This document shows positions 10,801 to 22,100 of a stretch of 64,000 nucleotides of DNA, piece after piece. Where the stretch lies: the NCBI RefSeq assembly GCF_032854445.1, contig NC_088300.1, forward strand, positions 35,879,608-35,943,607, read 5' to 3'. The notes beneath the pieces are model-generated. The model had not been told where the DNA came from. It did no database searches and saw only the letters and a list, made by a program, of their open reading frames with translations. The position numbers and the translations under genes were made by a program. The DNA is from Liolophura sinensis. Lineage: Eukaryota > Mollusca > Polyplacophora > Chitonida > Chitonidae. How positions within the stretch are numbered: the stretch's first letter is position 1; each line of letters opens with the position of its first letter.

Positions 10801-13800
10801 ATATTTACTGAAGAACATGGATGCCAAAATATACTATTCTGAAGTTTATGACTAATTTTATAAATGATTTGTTCATCACCCTCAATTTTGTTTTTCATGC
10901 TTTGATGTCAATATTGTTATTAAGAAAGCCAAGCGTAGAGTCTCTGAACCGCTGATCATGAGGAGGAACCCCTGTAGGAGTGCGCGGTTCAACCCCTTGT
11001 CCTCACCCAGAACCACACGGCAGCGACGGGGCTCGGTGTCATCGTCAGTGTCTTCATCCTCTTCATCCACCTCACCCCTATCATCACCTGAGGTACCCAC
11101 ACCATTCATGTTGCTGTTTCACCTTTTTTTCTCGTGGTTAGAACATCAGGAGACCAGGGCGGGATACGTGAAATCGTCTTAACGCAACTGCCATCATGGC
11201 ATAATGCCTACAACTGCTGGGGGGCCTCCGTGGCTCAGGAGTCTCTCGCCAGTACGGTCCCTGTGAGTTCAAGTCCAGCCCATGCTGGCTTCCTATCCGG
11301 CCGTAACTTGCAGATGGTCGTGGGTTTCCCCCGGGTTCTGCCCGGTTTTTCTCCCACAATAATGCTGGCCGCTGTCGTATAAGTGAATTATTCTTGAGTA
11401 AGACACCAATCAAATCAATAAAAAAATAAATACAACTGCTGACTGTCACAGTAGTTACATGTGTACAATGCTTTTAAGTGCATTGTGAATACAGCTCCTG
11501 CATTAAGAGCTTTAGGCGTAGACGTGTGAACCGTTTTGTACAGTTACAAGGGGATAGGCCAAGCTCTGGATGTCCTGACGTCAGAATACTGCGGCAAGAC
11601 CTTGTCTTATGTATTCAGTGTGGCGAAAATGAGGCAGCAGCATAAGATCACACAAATTTTAATTATTGTTTTACTGAGAATTATTCTTTTTTCAGTGTCG
11701 GAAGAGAGTATGAAAATAAAAAATGAAAATCATGTAATTTGTGGAAAACGTAGAGAATGTGGCGTCATTTGCCTGATGAAGACATAATTAGGTGATCAAA
11801 AAGCCTTGAAAAGGAAGAAAATCATGAAAAACATCAGGGTGGAGTTTTTTTTTGTTCCCATTCTTGGAATTTTTAGTGTCATGTTGCCCGTAAATACAAA
11901 AATAAAATTGTTGCCTAAATATGTCATCATTGGATAAGCTGCTGACGGGAAACTTGGTGTGTATTTGAGGAAAATTACTGTCGAAAGCAACCTTTAACTT
12001 CAAGCAAATAAACAAGAAATTGACTTAAGCTTGTTCTCAGCAGTGTAAGATAGTCTGAAGTATAGCACCTAAGCCACCAGCATTGACCAGTGTATGTCGG
12101 GATGTGTGGTCAGTCCCTTGGTGAGGCAAAGTTGTTCAAAGATTACACCACCCTAAAAAAAAATTATTTTTTTTTTCGTTTTGTTTTGGCATAACCCCAC
12201 TGTGAACTTCTGAGAAGGGCCCTTTCTTTGGAGGATCAGTCTGGTTTTACCCAGTGAAATTATTTTTAATGATGGCCTTAACCAGTTGTTTCATAAACCC
12301 TTCACCCTGATAACACGATATGTCCATATGTCATGTTTACAAACGGTTGGTTCCCAGATCAACAAAAGAATAACTTTGTTATCCTGTGCACAAGTTATCA
12401 ATTACTAACACATTTTGATCGATAGATTCATCCATTTTCTTATCACTGTTTGTAACTTGCTCGCTGTGTGAAAGTACTGTGATGTGACATCGTATTTACT
12501 GTAGTAACACAGCTATCCGTGAATGAAGTTACTCTCTTTGTTTTCTTTCAGAAACTTGTCGTTCGGTTTGGATTTTTTCGTAAGAAGGGGGAAGAAATCG
12601 ATAATTCAGACCCTCTTTATATTCCAGAAGATGTAAGCAGTCAATTAATAATTTACATTATTAAAAAATATGAAAATTTTCAGTGAAATGATTTTTTAAC
12701 CTTCCAACATCCTATTTTTTGACTTTTAAGGTCTTTTGACGTCTGCCTCAATGCAATCTCAGACATTTATTGATCAATTGATTGAATTGTTTAAGGCTTA
12801 TATGGCGGCCCCAGTGGCCAAGTGCTGGCGCAGCACATTGACTCAGGAGCCTCTGAGTAATTTCGTTAGCTACACTTCATTTCAAGTCCAGCTAGCATTG
12901 ACTTCCTCGCTGTTCTCCTGCAGGAATATCTAGTTTCATCCCACCATAATGCTGAAACAGAAACATACAGTCAAATATATAAATAAATTATAAATCAAGG
13001 CTGATTTATTTGCATATCTTTTTGGCATTTATGCTGGTTACAACACAAAATGGAGACTGCAGAGTGAGGGAAATAGTTTCCAGCTAGAGTCATGCAGTTA
13101 GTAAGGGTGGATTGTCTGTTTTTCAAAATTTAGCGCGGTTGACAATTTTAGGAAACAGTGGTGTTAAAAAAGAATTCCGGTGTGTTCAAATGTTGGAGCA
13201 GGAAGACGAAGAGAGCTGTGCTTTACCATCCCCGAAAAGGAAAGCACGTGTGGACAGAGAGGTGAAAAGTGCAGAAGAAATCACGGAGGAAGACCTTGCC
13301 ATGGTGGCTGTGCATGTCAGTGAGAAAAGATACGACAGTTATTATGTAAGTCTTCTTTAAGAGTGTTTTGAAGAATGTTACTGAAAACCGTTGAAGCAAG
13401 CAAACACCCCCCCCCCCCATGTTTTCATGTACATGAAAATACTAACTCTTCTGATCTTTCAGTCTATAAACAACTAGTAGTTGTGTTCTCTTAACTTTTT
13501 ATGCTTTCTTTTCAGGGTACTTCATGCCATCAATGTCGACAGAAGACGTTTGATATGAAAACAATTTGCAGATCAGAGAGTTGTGTTGGTGTTCGTGGAC
13601 AGGTTAGTGTTTCTTCTCCATATTTAATAAATTTACTGTTTAATAAATTTATTAAAGGTAATCATTAGTGTAAATGAGCCAGAAAGTTCAAAAAACTTTC
13701 TCTTGATGGAAATTTGCATGTAGACATGGTAAAGTTGTTAATGATTGCTTTGGCTTTCAGTTCTGTGGCCCGTGTCTAAGAAATCGCTATGGAGAAGATG

Positions 13801-15513
13801 CGAAGCAGGCTTTAAAAGATCCAGTGAGTATTTGATACTTTTTACTGTAATTCTTCAACCTTTTCACATGTTTGCAAGGTGTTTATTCCAACATATTCTG
13901 AAGGCATTATTCTGTGTTGACTGATAAAATTATAGTTTTTGTGAAACCCTCAACCTGGCCAATCCAACTAATGGAGATTTGTCTCGAAATTTGAATTAAA
14001 AATGTGCATAAATTACACTGAAAGTCACTGTTTCATATGCAAAAAGGTAGGGGAATTAGGAAATTGAATCCGATTTGGTTGAGAGTAAACCAGTTGTAGA
14101 CTGATAGGTGTAGGTCCTAAAAAAGACAGTGAACAGCCATTGGCTTTACTGTTGCGTGCCAGAGATATGCTTGTCCAAGTTAAGAATAATTATTGCTACA
14201 GTAAATTTGGGAGGTGGTGGGGTGGGGGGCAGTTTGTCTTAGTCAGCATCTATATATATTTGGCAACTATAGTAGATTTTGTCAAAATTACTCTTCTGGG
14301 CTCAATCGATTAGGTGGCATTTTCACTATTAAAAAAAAAGTGGTTGGTAACGTTTGTGAGGCTGTTTAAGCAGTATTATGTTCGTTGAAGATGACTTCCA
14401 TCAACATAGTGTTCATTATGTGAGAAAGTTGGGTCAGTGACATGCTTAGAGGTGGTTGTTTATGCCAGGAGCTCTGGTTTCCTCCGCCCATGTAACTCAT
14501 GTCCATTGTATAAGTGAAAAATTCTTGAGGATGGCATTCAGGAACAGTCAAATCAATAAATCATATGTACAAATGGATGTTGCGCTGTTTCAGGTGTGAT
14601 TTCATATCAGGAGGTTAAGTACCTGGAGAAAGACAGTATTTTCAATTGGGCTCTTCCTTGTTTACTCAACCTTTAAAACCTGACAACAGTAATGTTAGTC
14701 AAATGCTGGTGCCTCCTTCTGTCTTGTGGGGAAAGTCTGACAGCAACCTGTGGATAGTAGTGGGCTCCTCCCAGGTTCTGCTTGGTTTCCTCCCACCGTA
14801 TTACTGGTCACCGTGGTATAAGTGCAATACTCCTGAATACTGTGTAAAACAAATGAATTGAGACCAACCTTCAAATATGAGGTGTACTGTGAAACAAAAT
14901 CAATGTGTGCTAATATATACATTTGTCTTGAACTTCAAGGACTGGACTTGCCCAGCTTGCAGAGGGATTTGTAACTGTAGTTTCTGTCGAAAGAAGAAAG
15001 GAAGGTCTTGCACCGGAATTATGATTCATCTGGCCAGAGAACAGGGCTTTGATAATGTCAATGAGTATTTACAAAGGTAGGCAAATTTATGTTGATTTAT
15101 GTCACACCAGCCTTTGGTTAAAGAGTGCCTTTATGCTGTGTTGCTCTCACTTTAACTGATTGGCCCATTCACAATGAGATCAGTTGAATCCAGGCCTTGC
15201 TGGGTCATCTATGGTTTAAAGTCACAAGGTTTGGCAGGTACAAATGGTAGTTTTGGTTTTGTCAAGGATTAGAGTGATTATTAGCATTAATATTAAGTGT
15301 ATAAATAAATACATATTATGCATAACGCAACATAAGATTATGATGTTCTGTCGACAACAAAATTATTTCACTTCAAGTGTATTGAAGTATTCAGATATCA
15401 AAATGAATACAAGATGATATTGGTTAAAACATATGTATGCTACTTTGACGAACTTGGGAAGTAATTTTGCTTTGTTTTCACTTGATTTCAGCTTGAAGAA
15501 GTCAGGAAGGTAG
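7888..15513 (+). CDS. CDCA7: Cell division cycle-associated protein 7, 10 exons
   Basis: Nuclear zinc-finger protein that recruits the remodeller HELLS to chromatin and supports DNA-methylation maintenance. Exons: 7888-7929, 10013-10090, 10641-10712, 10925-11092, 12552-12632, 13202-13345, 13516-13602, 13761-13823, 14940-15076, 15492-15513. All introns are GT-AG and phases agree, giving 297 aa. Residues 15-64 hold [15 protein letters not shown] then LAKLMADL, matching the conserved N-terminal helix. A basic/serine-rich stretch follows ([15 protein letters not shown]). The C-terminal 4CXXC_R1 domain (about residues 195-285) has [26 protein letters not shown] and [14 protein letters not shown], with all cysteines of the family seen. 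The protein ends YLQSLKKSGR, like the vertebrate YLKSLKQ end. The exon 6 start is the least certain boundary; 13202 was chosen because it alone keeps phase. The start Met could also be further upstream, since the frame is open to 7750. Confidence 0.95.
8257..8295 (+). repeat. G-quadruplex-prone G tract in CDCA7 intron 1
   Basis: Four or more runs of four G separated by single T (GGGGTGGGGTGGGGTGGGG), followed by GTGTGGGTGGGG, on the transcribed-sense strand about 330 bases after the exon 1 donor. Confidence 0.7.
9670..9800 (+). mobile_element. SINE family 1, 3' fragment
   Basis: The body from GGGAAGGTCTGGCAGCAACC to GTAAAACACCAATC is present, without the tRNA-like head and the A-rich tail. 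It lies in CDCA7 intron 1. Confidence 0.8.
10152..10404 (+). mobile_element. SINE family 1, full-length copy in CDCA7 intron 2
   Basis: Complete copy flanked by ATTGCACTCCT and ATTGAACTCCT, an 11-bp target-site duplication with one mismatch. It starts about 60 bases after the exon 2 donor. Confidence 0.9.
10751..10773. repeat. (TG)n microsatellite
   Basis: About eleven TG units, 38 bases downstream of the CDCA7 exon 3 donor. Confidence 0.9.
11219..11431 (+). mobile_element. SINE family 1 copy in CDCA7 intron 4
   Basis: Internally shortened copy (part of the head and part of the body missing). It is flanked by ACAACTGCTG on both sides, a perfect 10-bp target-site duplication. Confidence 0.9.
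12804..12988 (+). mobile_element. SINE family 1, degenerate copy
   Basis: Recognisable blocks: GGCCCCAGTGGCCAAGTGC, CTCAGGAGCCTCT, CATCCCACCATAATGCTG and an AAATAAAT tail. Strongly diverged; lies in CDCA7 intron 5. Confidence 0.65.
13841..14025 (-). repeat. dispersed repeat A, CDCA7 intron 8
   Basis: Contains TTCACATGTTTGCAAGGTGT, GAAGGCATTATTCTGTGTTG and GTGCATAAATTACACTGAAAG. The same order of blocks, in one orientation or the other, occurs at 26385, 42791, 44145 and 59615. Family unknown; probably a non-autonomous DNA element. Confidence 0.7.
14440..14862 (+). mobile_element. two SINE family 1 3' fragments
   Basis: One fragment (about 14455-14560) carries TAAGTGAAAAATTCTTGAGG and CAAATCAATAAATC. 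The second (14731-14862) carries GACAGCAACCTGTGGATAGT and the TATAAGTGCAATACTCCTGA tail. Both are diverged and lie in CDCA7 intron 8. Confidence 0.65.
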
Positions 15514-15588
15514 AGCATATACTATTTCCAGATTGATTCAGAGGCAGCCATTGTTGTTCACTCATTGCGCGGTTTTAAGTGATAGGTG

Positions 15589-15594
15589 AATAAA
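15589..15594 (+). terminator. candidate CDCA7 polyadenylation signal
   Basis: AATAAA 76 bases after the CDCA7 stop. Further AATAAA hexamers at about 16105 and 16667 are alternatives. Confidence 0.45.
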
Positions 15595-15599
15595 ATCCA

Positions 15600-16904
15600 A
15601 GTCATGTTTAGAAAGGAATGTAAGGAATGTAGACACCTTTGCTTTTTGTGTGTGTGGAAAACTGATGCGTGTGTACATTAATTTTATTGGTTAACTTTTT
15701 ACTTTTTAGTCTTTAGATGTTGTTTGCATACTTCATTGATTCATGAATGAGTTTATATTGCCACTATCAAATACGCTTCATTATTTTTGTTCAGAGGCCA
15801 AATTTAAAGACTTGAAGTAATGAACACCATAAAATAATTTGTATCTTTCTGCTTTTGCATTGTTAGGATAGCTATGCTAATTTCATGTGTTAGTATTTTA
15901 TAGTGGATCTAGCATCTTCAGTGTTATACTAGCTAAAACGATTTGTGTATTTTGCCTGTAAGCTATGTGTTGTTCTTAATAAGTTACATGTTACGTTTAC
16001 AAATTAAAGAAGAAAATTGAAATATCAAACAAATACCATTGAAAAAGTATGCATTTCCTCCCATAAAACAAATTCTAACATGTATATCAAGTTGATCAAT
16101 TATAAATAAAGTCAGCGCCAACATCTGCTGTGGGCAACTCCATTTTGCCTATGAACTAGTCCTGAAGTCTTCTGTGTTAGGAGGAGAATTGGCGTCGGAA
16201 ACCGTCGAAGTGCAGTTCGTACATTGCAGGTAGAACTCTTCTTCCCAGAAGGTAGTGAACAGTACAGTTCGTTTTCCGCTTGATGATCTGGAAACTGGAA
16301 TGTTGGACGTAGGTTCCGAGTTTACATAAACAAGCCAGCAGTTTTAACGACTCTGGTTTGACTGAGAGGCAACACACCCCCAGCATAAATTACAGGGTGT
16401 TAAAGATGGAGGATGTCATGGACTCAGCGATTTATGCCAGCTTTGCTGTTTTCAGGCTTTATGTGTATGGCAAGGAAAAATCGCAACATTATGCATTGGG
16501 CACCACCAGATAGAAAAAAAATGTGCTCTTTTCTTTTCTCGAGTGTAATTTTTTAAAGTTTTCTTCTCCTTTAACATTTTAAAGGGGAGCATTAATTTCT
16601 CAGTCGTCGTTACATGGGAGGTTGCTTTGTTGTTGCATTAAAACTTTGTTTTTATTGTGTTGTTGAATAAACTGTTTACTATTGATTGAAAAAGACATAT
16701 TGGTAGAATTTTTCTTTGCTTTGAACTCTTACTTACGAAGGTCTGTTGTCAAGTTAGCCTCCAGAAGATGATCAAGATTGATCTGTTGTTGTTGTTGCAT
16801 CTTGGCATTGTTCCAGGTAGATAATCAGAAAGCATGATTAAAGAAACCAGCAAAATGTGACTCGTCACACATCTTTGCTCACATCTCAATGGTGTATCCA
16901 AACC
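15600..16904. other. CDCA7 3' UTR/flank, no further gene seen
   Basis: AT-rich sequence with additional AATAAA hexamers. A short minus-strand frame at 16177-16386 has no recognisable domain. Confidence 0.4.
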
Positions 16905-17170
16905 CGGGTCAGGTCATACCATAGGTCATACTAAAAATGGTACTTTTTGCTGCCTGGCTTGGTGCTCAGCACTAAAAGGTTAGGGTAAGGAAACAGATGT
17001 CAGTATAATGTGACTGGGTGGGGTGGCTTCAGCATGATGCTTCAGTGGCAGCAGCACTTTGGAGACATGGACTCGCCTTGCCACAAGAAAACACTTCATG
17101 TACACAGACATAATGACTTGTCATCGTCATATGACTGAAAAATTGTTAAGTAAACCCAAAGCACTCATTG
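16905..17170 (+). mobile_element. SINE family 2 copy
   Basis: Blocks shared with 17719, 36230 and 63652: GGTCAGGTCATACC, AATGGTACTTTTTGCTGCC, AGTATAATGTGACTGGGTGG, AGCAGCACTTTGG, CATATGACTGAAAAATTGTT. The tRNA-like head is mostly lost in this copy. Confidence 0.75.
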
Positions 17171-17718
17171 ATTGATTCATCTAATGGTTTTTCCCGGAAG
17201 CAAGCCAAATCCAATAGTGAGATACTTAAAGTGCTGCCTCAACCTCACTCCAACACCATGCAGAAGACACTAGACATGACACTGTAACCAATCACAGGAT
17301 CCCAAGTACTTGGCTTATTCCTCGGCTTATCCCTGTTAGGTGTGTGTTTTGAGAGTTTCATGTTATGTGGGCTCCGTCATTTTTAGTTCTTGGATGTTTC
17401 TACCATCAGAATCGCCAGTTTGCTAGTAAGGTCTGGATTGTGCGGATGGGATATCTGCTTTGTTTCACATCTGACATCTATTGATATGTTCCAGAATAAA
17501 GGATACATATAGCATTTGTCAACCTTATTAAGTTGAAAAGATTTGCAATTTATAATCACTCAATACCACTGACTGGATACAAAATGAAAACAAACAGTTG
17601 AAAGGGGCAACAAAGCGCTACCTTTGTGTATCCACCGAAAATGAAAACTGCACAAAAAAAACTTGAATTGTATACATGAAACCATACCTGTGTGTAAATA
17701 GAGCACATGGGGAAAGGC

Positions 17719-18030
17719 CTGATTCGATGGCCTATTGGTTGGAGAGCGTCTGCCCCGATGGTTGGGAGGCTTCAGGATCAAAACCAGGTCAGGTCATACC
17801 AAAGACTTTAAACATGGTACTTGCTGCTGCCTTGCTTGGCACTCAACAGTGAAAGGTTAGAGCACAGAAACATGACTTGTAGGCTCAGTGTCAGTATAAT
17901 GTGACAGGATGGGGTGTCATGTGTGATGGACTCGTCCTGCCATAAAAAAACACAATAATGTACACACATCTAATGACTCTTCCTTGTCATATAGCTGAAA
18001 AATTGTGTATTATGACGTAAAGCCCAAACT
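17719..18030 (+). mobile_element. SINE family 2 copy with tRNA-like head
   Basis: The head GATGGCCTATTGGTTGGAGA resembles a Pol III A-box region, and AGGATCAAAACCAGGTCAGG a B-box region. The body follows the order seen in the other copies and ends GTAAAGCCCAAAC. No clear target-site duplication was found. Confidence 0.75.
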
Positions 18031-18960
18031 TACCATGCATATGACAGGAAGTCAAAAATCTTCCATAACATATAGAAATATAACTTTATCAAGCAAAGAT
18101 TTGGGGTCAGATTCAATCCCTTGTTTTTATTCAAACACAATATTTTGTAATTAAGTGTACAGGGAGTGGGATGAAGAGTCATTCGTCATACAAGAAATGA
18201 GGAAAATGTACCGTGAGTATTTTCGGATGTTGTGTTTGTGATTGTATCCAGGTAAAAACACAATATCGGTATCATAATTTTTTTTTAAACCCTGGCAGTA
18301 CCGAGCACATATGCAAATATTAAATCCAGTTCAACTGACTTGCAGCCTGAAACGAAAACGTCATACATAGACTAATATTACCTGGGGGAATAAAGAATTG
18401 GGTCGTGTCACATAGAGTAGTACAAGCTGAGACTAATGTAACAGAATAGTGTTGCGTTAGTCCCAGATTTAATTAAATTAAATGTTGAGGTACGTTTTCC
18501 ACAGATAAATATGTGAAATTACTGAAAACAGACATCAATTTTACCGTGAATTTAATTGAACTGTTGGTAAAGAAAGTGGTTCATAGAATAAATATTTATT
18601 AACGACAATACTTTACAACTGCCACATGATGACAGGCATTTTCGATTTTACGTTCATCGGTGCAGGGTGAGGTTGGCATCAGCACCGTAAAGTTTATATA
18701 AATTAAGTTTACTGTAGTGCATCCCACATTAAGTGACAACAGTCCGAGGTCGAATCTTTTAAGGAGTATGGATACCAAACGAAACGGGTTCTAGGACAAT
18801 AGGCGCTGTTTTATTCAGTATCAACCTTTCATTACAGTCGCGACACGTTAAACCAAGGTCACCGTTACACATCACTGGACGTATAACTCTACTCCAGTCA
18901 GATTTTTCTCAGTATCACGCACATCCTCCCTATAACTAGAATGCACCCGTCCTATTCAAG
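18031..18960. other. intergenic stretch, no gene seen
   Basis: AT-rich sequence between the SINEs and the mitoferrin promoter region. A CCAAT box in reverse (ATTGGC) at about 18981 lies 165 bases upstream of the mitoferrin start. Confidence 0.35.
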
Positions 18961-19146
18961 GTCGAAACGGTGGACATCGATTGGCTGTCTTGTCACGGGG
19001 TCGCAATGTCGGAGATGAGCAAACTTGGGTTGGGGAAGATATGACACAAGAGGATGTCAAATTTTGACTCCTGTTGACGATCCCCCGGATATTCCCTATG
19101 GTGTGACGAGACACCGAATAACTTTGTTGTCTTCTTTGTGAGTTTC

Positions 19147-22100
19147 ATGATGGCTGACGAGGAAGATCCCTTCGATGACCCGTATGAAAGTTTGCCGACA
19201 GACTCGACGATGGGCACGCACATGGTAGCCGGCGCGGCAGCGGGAGTGATGGAGCACTGTGTTATGTACCCCATAGACTGTGTCAAGGTAACGTACCTGT
19301 TGTTTGAAGATTGATGGGAACTACACTCTACGATTTACGCTTCAGTGAATCTGCTACATGACTTGGTAATGTTTTTGACAATCGGCTATCTTGTAAGTTC
19401 TATATCAAGCATGTTTTTAGTGCTTTTCAAGTCTTTCTCCTAGGCCTAGTCTAAATAGATACATGTACTATAAACTTTAATGTATACATACAAGTATAAA
19501 TATTGTGTGGAATACTCAGTTATGAATGATATCTAGTTAAAAATCCAATGTGAAATGTATTTAATCTGTAAAATCAAGAGGATTTGGATGAATAGAAGCA
19601 GTGATCTTTACGAATCCAGTGTATACTTGATTCTAAATAGATACATGTACTATAAACTTTAATGTATACATACAAGTATAAATATTGTGTGGTATACTCA
19701 GTTATGAATGATATCTAGTTAAAAATCCAATGTGAAATGTATTTAATCTGTAAAATCAAGAGGATTTGGATGAATAGAAGCAGTGATCTTTACGAATCCA
19801 GTGGATACTTGATTCTTCGGACACAGATTTGTTTGATATAACTCTATGTGTGTTAAGACAACTTAGTGAATTTCTCCTCAACTATTTGTTGACAAAATGT
19901 ATAACTGTCAAAAAATTTGAAGTGACTTATCAGCAGTGCTTTTAAATCTAAGATCGAGAGTTCTAAAGGATGAGTAAGTATTCTCATGCAGGTTCAAATC
20001 CAGCCTTGGACAGAGACTTTGCATATTCTCTCTCTTCCATTGTTTGTGGCATCTTGTTGACAATAAGTGCTTGGCGATGCTTGTTTGATCATTTATGCAC
20101 TTTAATGTTGATTTAAGAGCATTTGTCGTCTGCCTATATGGTGTGCACAACTTGGTGTCATACAGTGGGAAAGTTTATCAGTAAAAACTGGCTGTGAATG
20201 AAGAACCTGCATAAGCCCTTTACAAAATTAGTGGATGTAATAGAAACTACTTTAATAAAGTGAGCCTGTGTGCCTACTTAGGTGATTTTGTGGGTAAAAA
20301 TTATGCCTATATTTTGAAAAATGAAAATATTGAAAAAAATATACAAATTCAGTTGTAGTGTGATAGAAGTTGGAGGAAAACATGGTCACTAAGGTCTTAG
20401 CCTCAAGCATGTACTCATACATCAAGAATTGCATACATGGATACAGTGTTGTGGTATTTGATACCAGAGAATTTCTTACTGACCAGTGAGTCCAGCTTTC
20501 TGCCAACATGACCCCTTTTAATTTCAGGTCAATATAGTGCTCCTCCATAGGCATATGAATCGGCAAGGTCTCCAGTCTTATCTGGATCTAAATGTAAACT
20601 GAACTAGTTTTAGGACAGTCATATCAGTGGTTGTCAAACATGTGTCTAATGCTTTCCTGGTACAAGCCTGCATACTGTCAGCATGACAGATAGTTCACCT
20701 CAGGTTAAAACAACATACTTTTAAATTTTTGTCATGGACAAAGACTCATGGACAAGCATGTTGATCATGGCATTATTAAACTATGTCATACATGTTAGTT
20801 CAGTTGCACATTTTTCAGTTCTAAAAGATATGCTGATTTAAAACTGATTTTTCTATGTGTTGGCTTTATGTTGTCATGTTGAAGTGTCCCGAGAAAAAAG
20901 AATTCTATTCACCTTAATGTTTTCAGTCTCAATTCATACATGGTAAGTGGTGTGGTAAATGACTGGAAATTTCGCCCCTGATTACATGGATGTTGCCGAT
21001 ATTTCCTGACTCTGAGAGTTTTAAGGTTTGTGTAGAATCTCAGGGAGATATTCTGATGGAAAGAGCAGTTAAAACATGAAGTAGCAGTTTGTGGTATTTT
21101 CTTGCCCATTAAAATGCACTTCTTGTTGTGAAGTTTTAAATCAGTCCCTATAAGTATCTTTTAATACATTTTTCAGCCATTGTAAGAGAGTATAAAAAGT
21201 AGTGCCAAGGGTTTTGTAAGCATTTTGCGTACAGTCCAGATGGGTAAATTGAAATGCATGCGATGGTGGTTAGGTAAGCAAATACTGCTGACTCATGCTT
21301 TAGATTAAACTTTGAGCTATGAATGCCTGCACAGTTTATATACACAGGGCTGCTCATACATGTATATGTCAACATTTACACTTGTCACTCTAAATTTTAC
21401 ATTTCTGTGCATTATGGTTATCATTTCTTAACAATGGTATACAGGACAATCAGCCTTAGGTCTCTGTGTGGTTAATTTAATTAGGGGTGGGCAGTGAGTT
21501 CAGTAGTCAGTGATCTCTGTAATGATCCATACTGACACAATGAGCGTTGGACACACTGCTTGTAAGGAATGACGTAGCCCATGAATATGCCCTTAAAAAG
21601 AAAAAGAAAAGTCTCCAACAATTCATGCTGTTTAATGAGTATGAGAGTTCAAATCCAGCTCATGCTGGCTTCCTCTCTGGCCGTATGCGACAATTAGAAC
21701 AATTGACATTGGCCCAGAAATTGCCTTAAAAGAAAATTCTCAAGCAATGTTGTTAGGTCTCAGATTCAGTGAGCATTTAGAGTTGAAATTGCTAGAAATT
21801 GAACAAATGACGTGCTAGAAATACGTACATTTACCAGTGGATCGCAGATTCAATGACCATTGGCAGTTGAAAATTACTAGGATTGGGTCATACTGTGCTC
21901 AATATTGACTACCTTCCCATATGTCTTAAACCTTCTGTGGGGCATGTTCCACGTGGAGTTCTATTTTATATCTGGACACTATATTTTATGATTTCAACAA
22001 TCTGCTATACCGTCTCAGTTCATGGATGCAGGTGAGGTACGCAATCCAAACTGTCTGGTGAATTTAGCACTTACTCCATGAAAAGTCAGAACAGCATAGT

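Noticed and set aside
13152-13201. Earlier acceptor for CDCA7 exon 6 at 13152
   Set aside because: It would enter the wrong frame and hit a stop; 13202 is the first AG that keeps phase.
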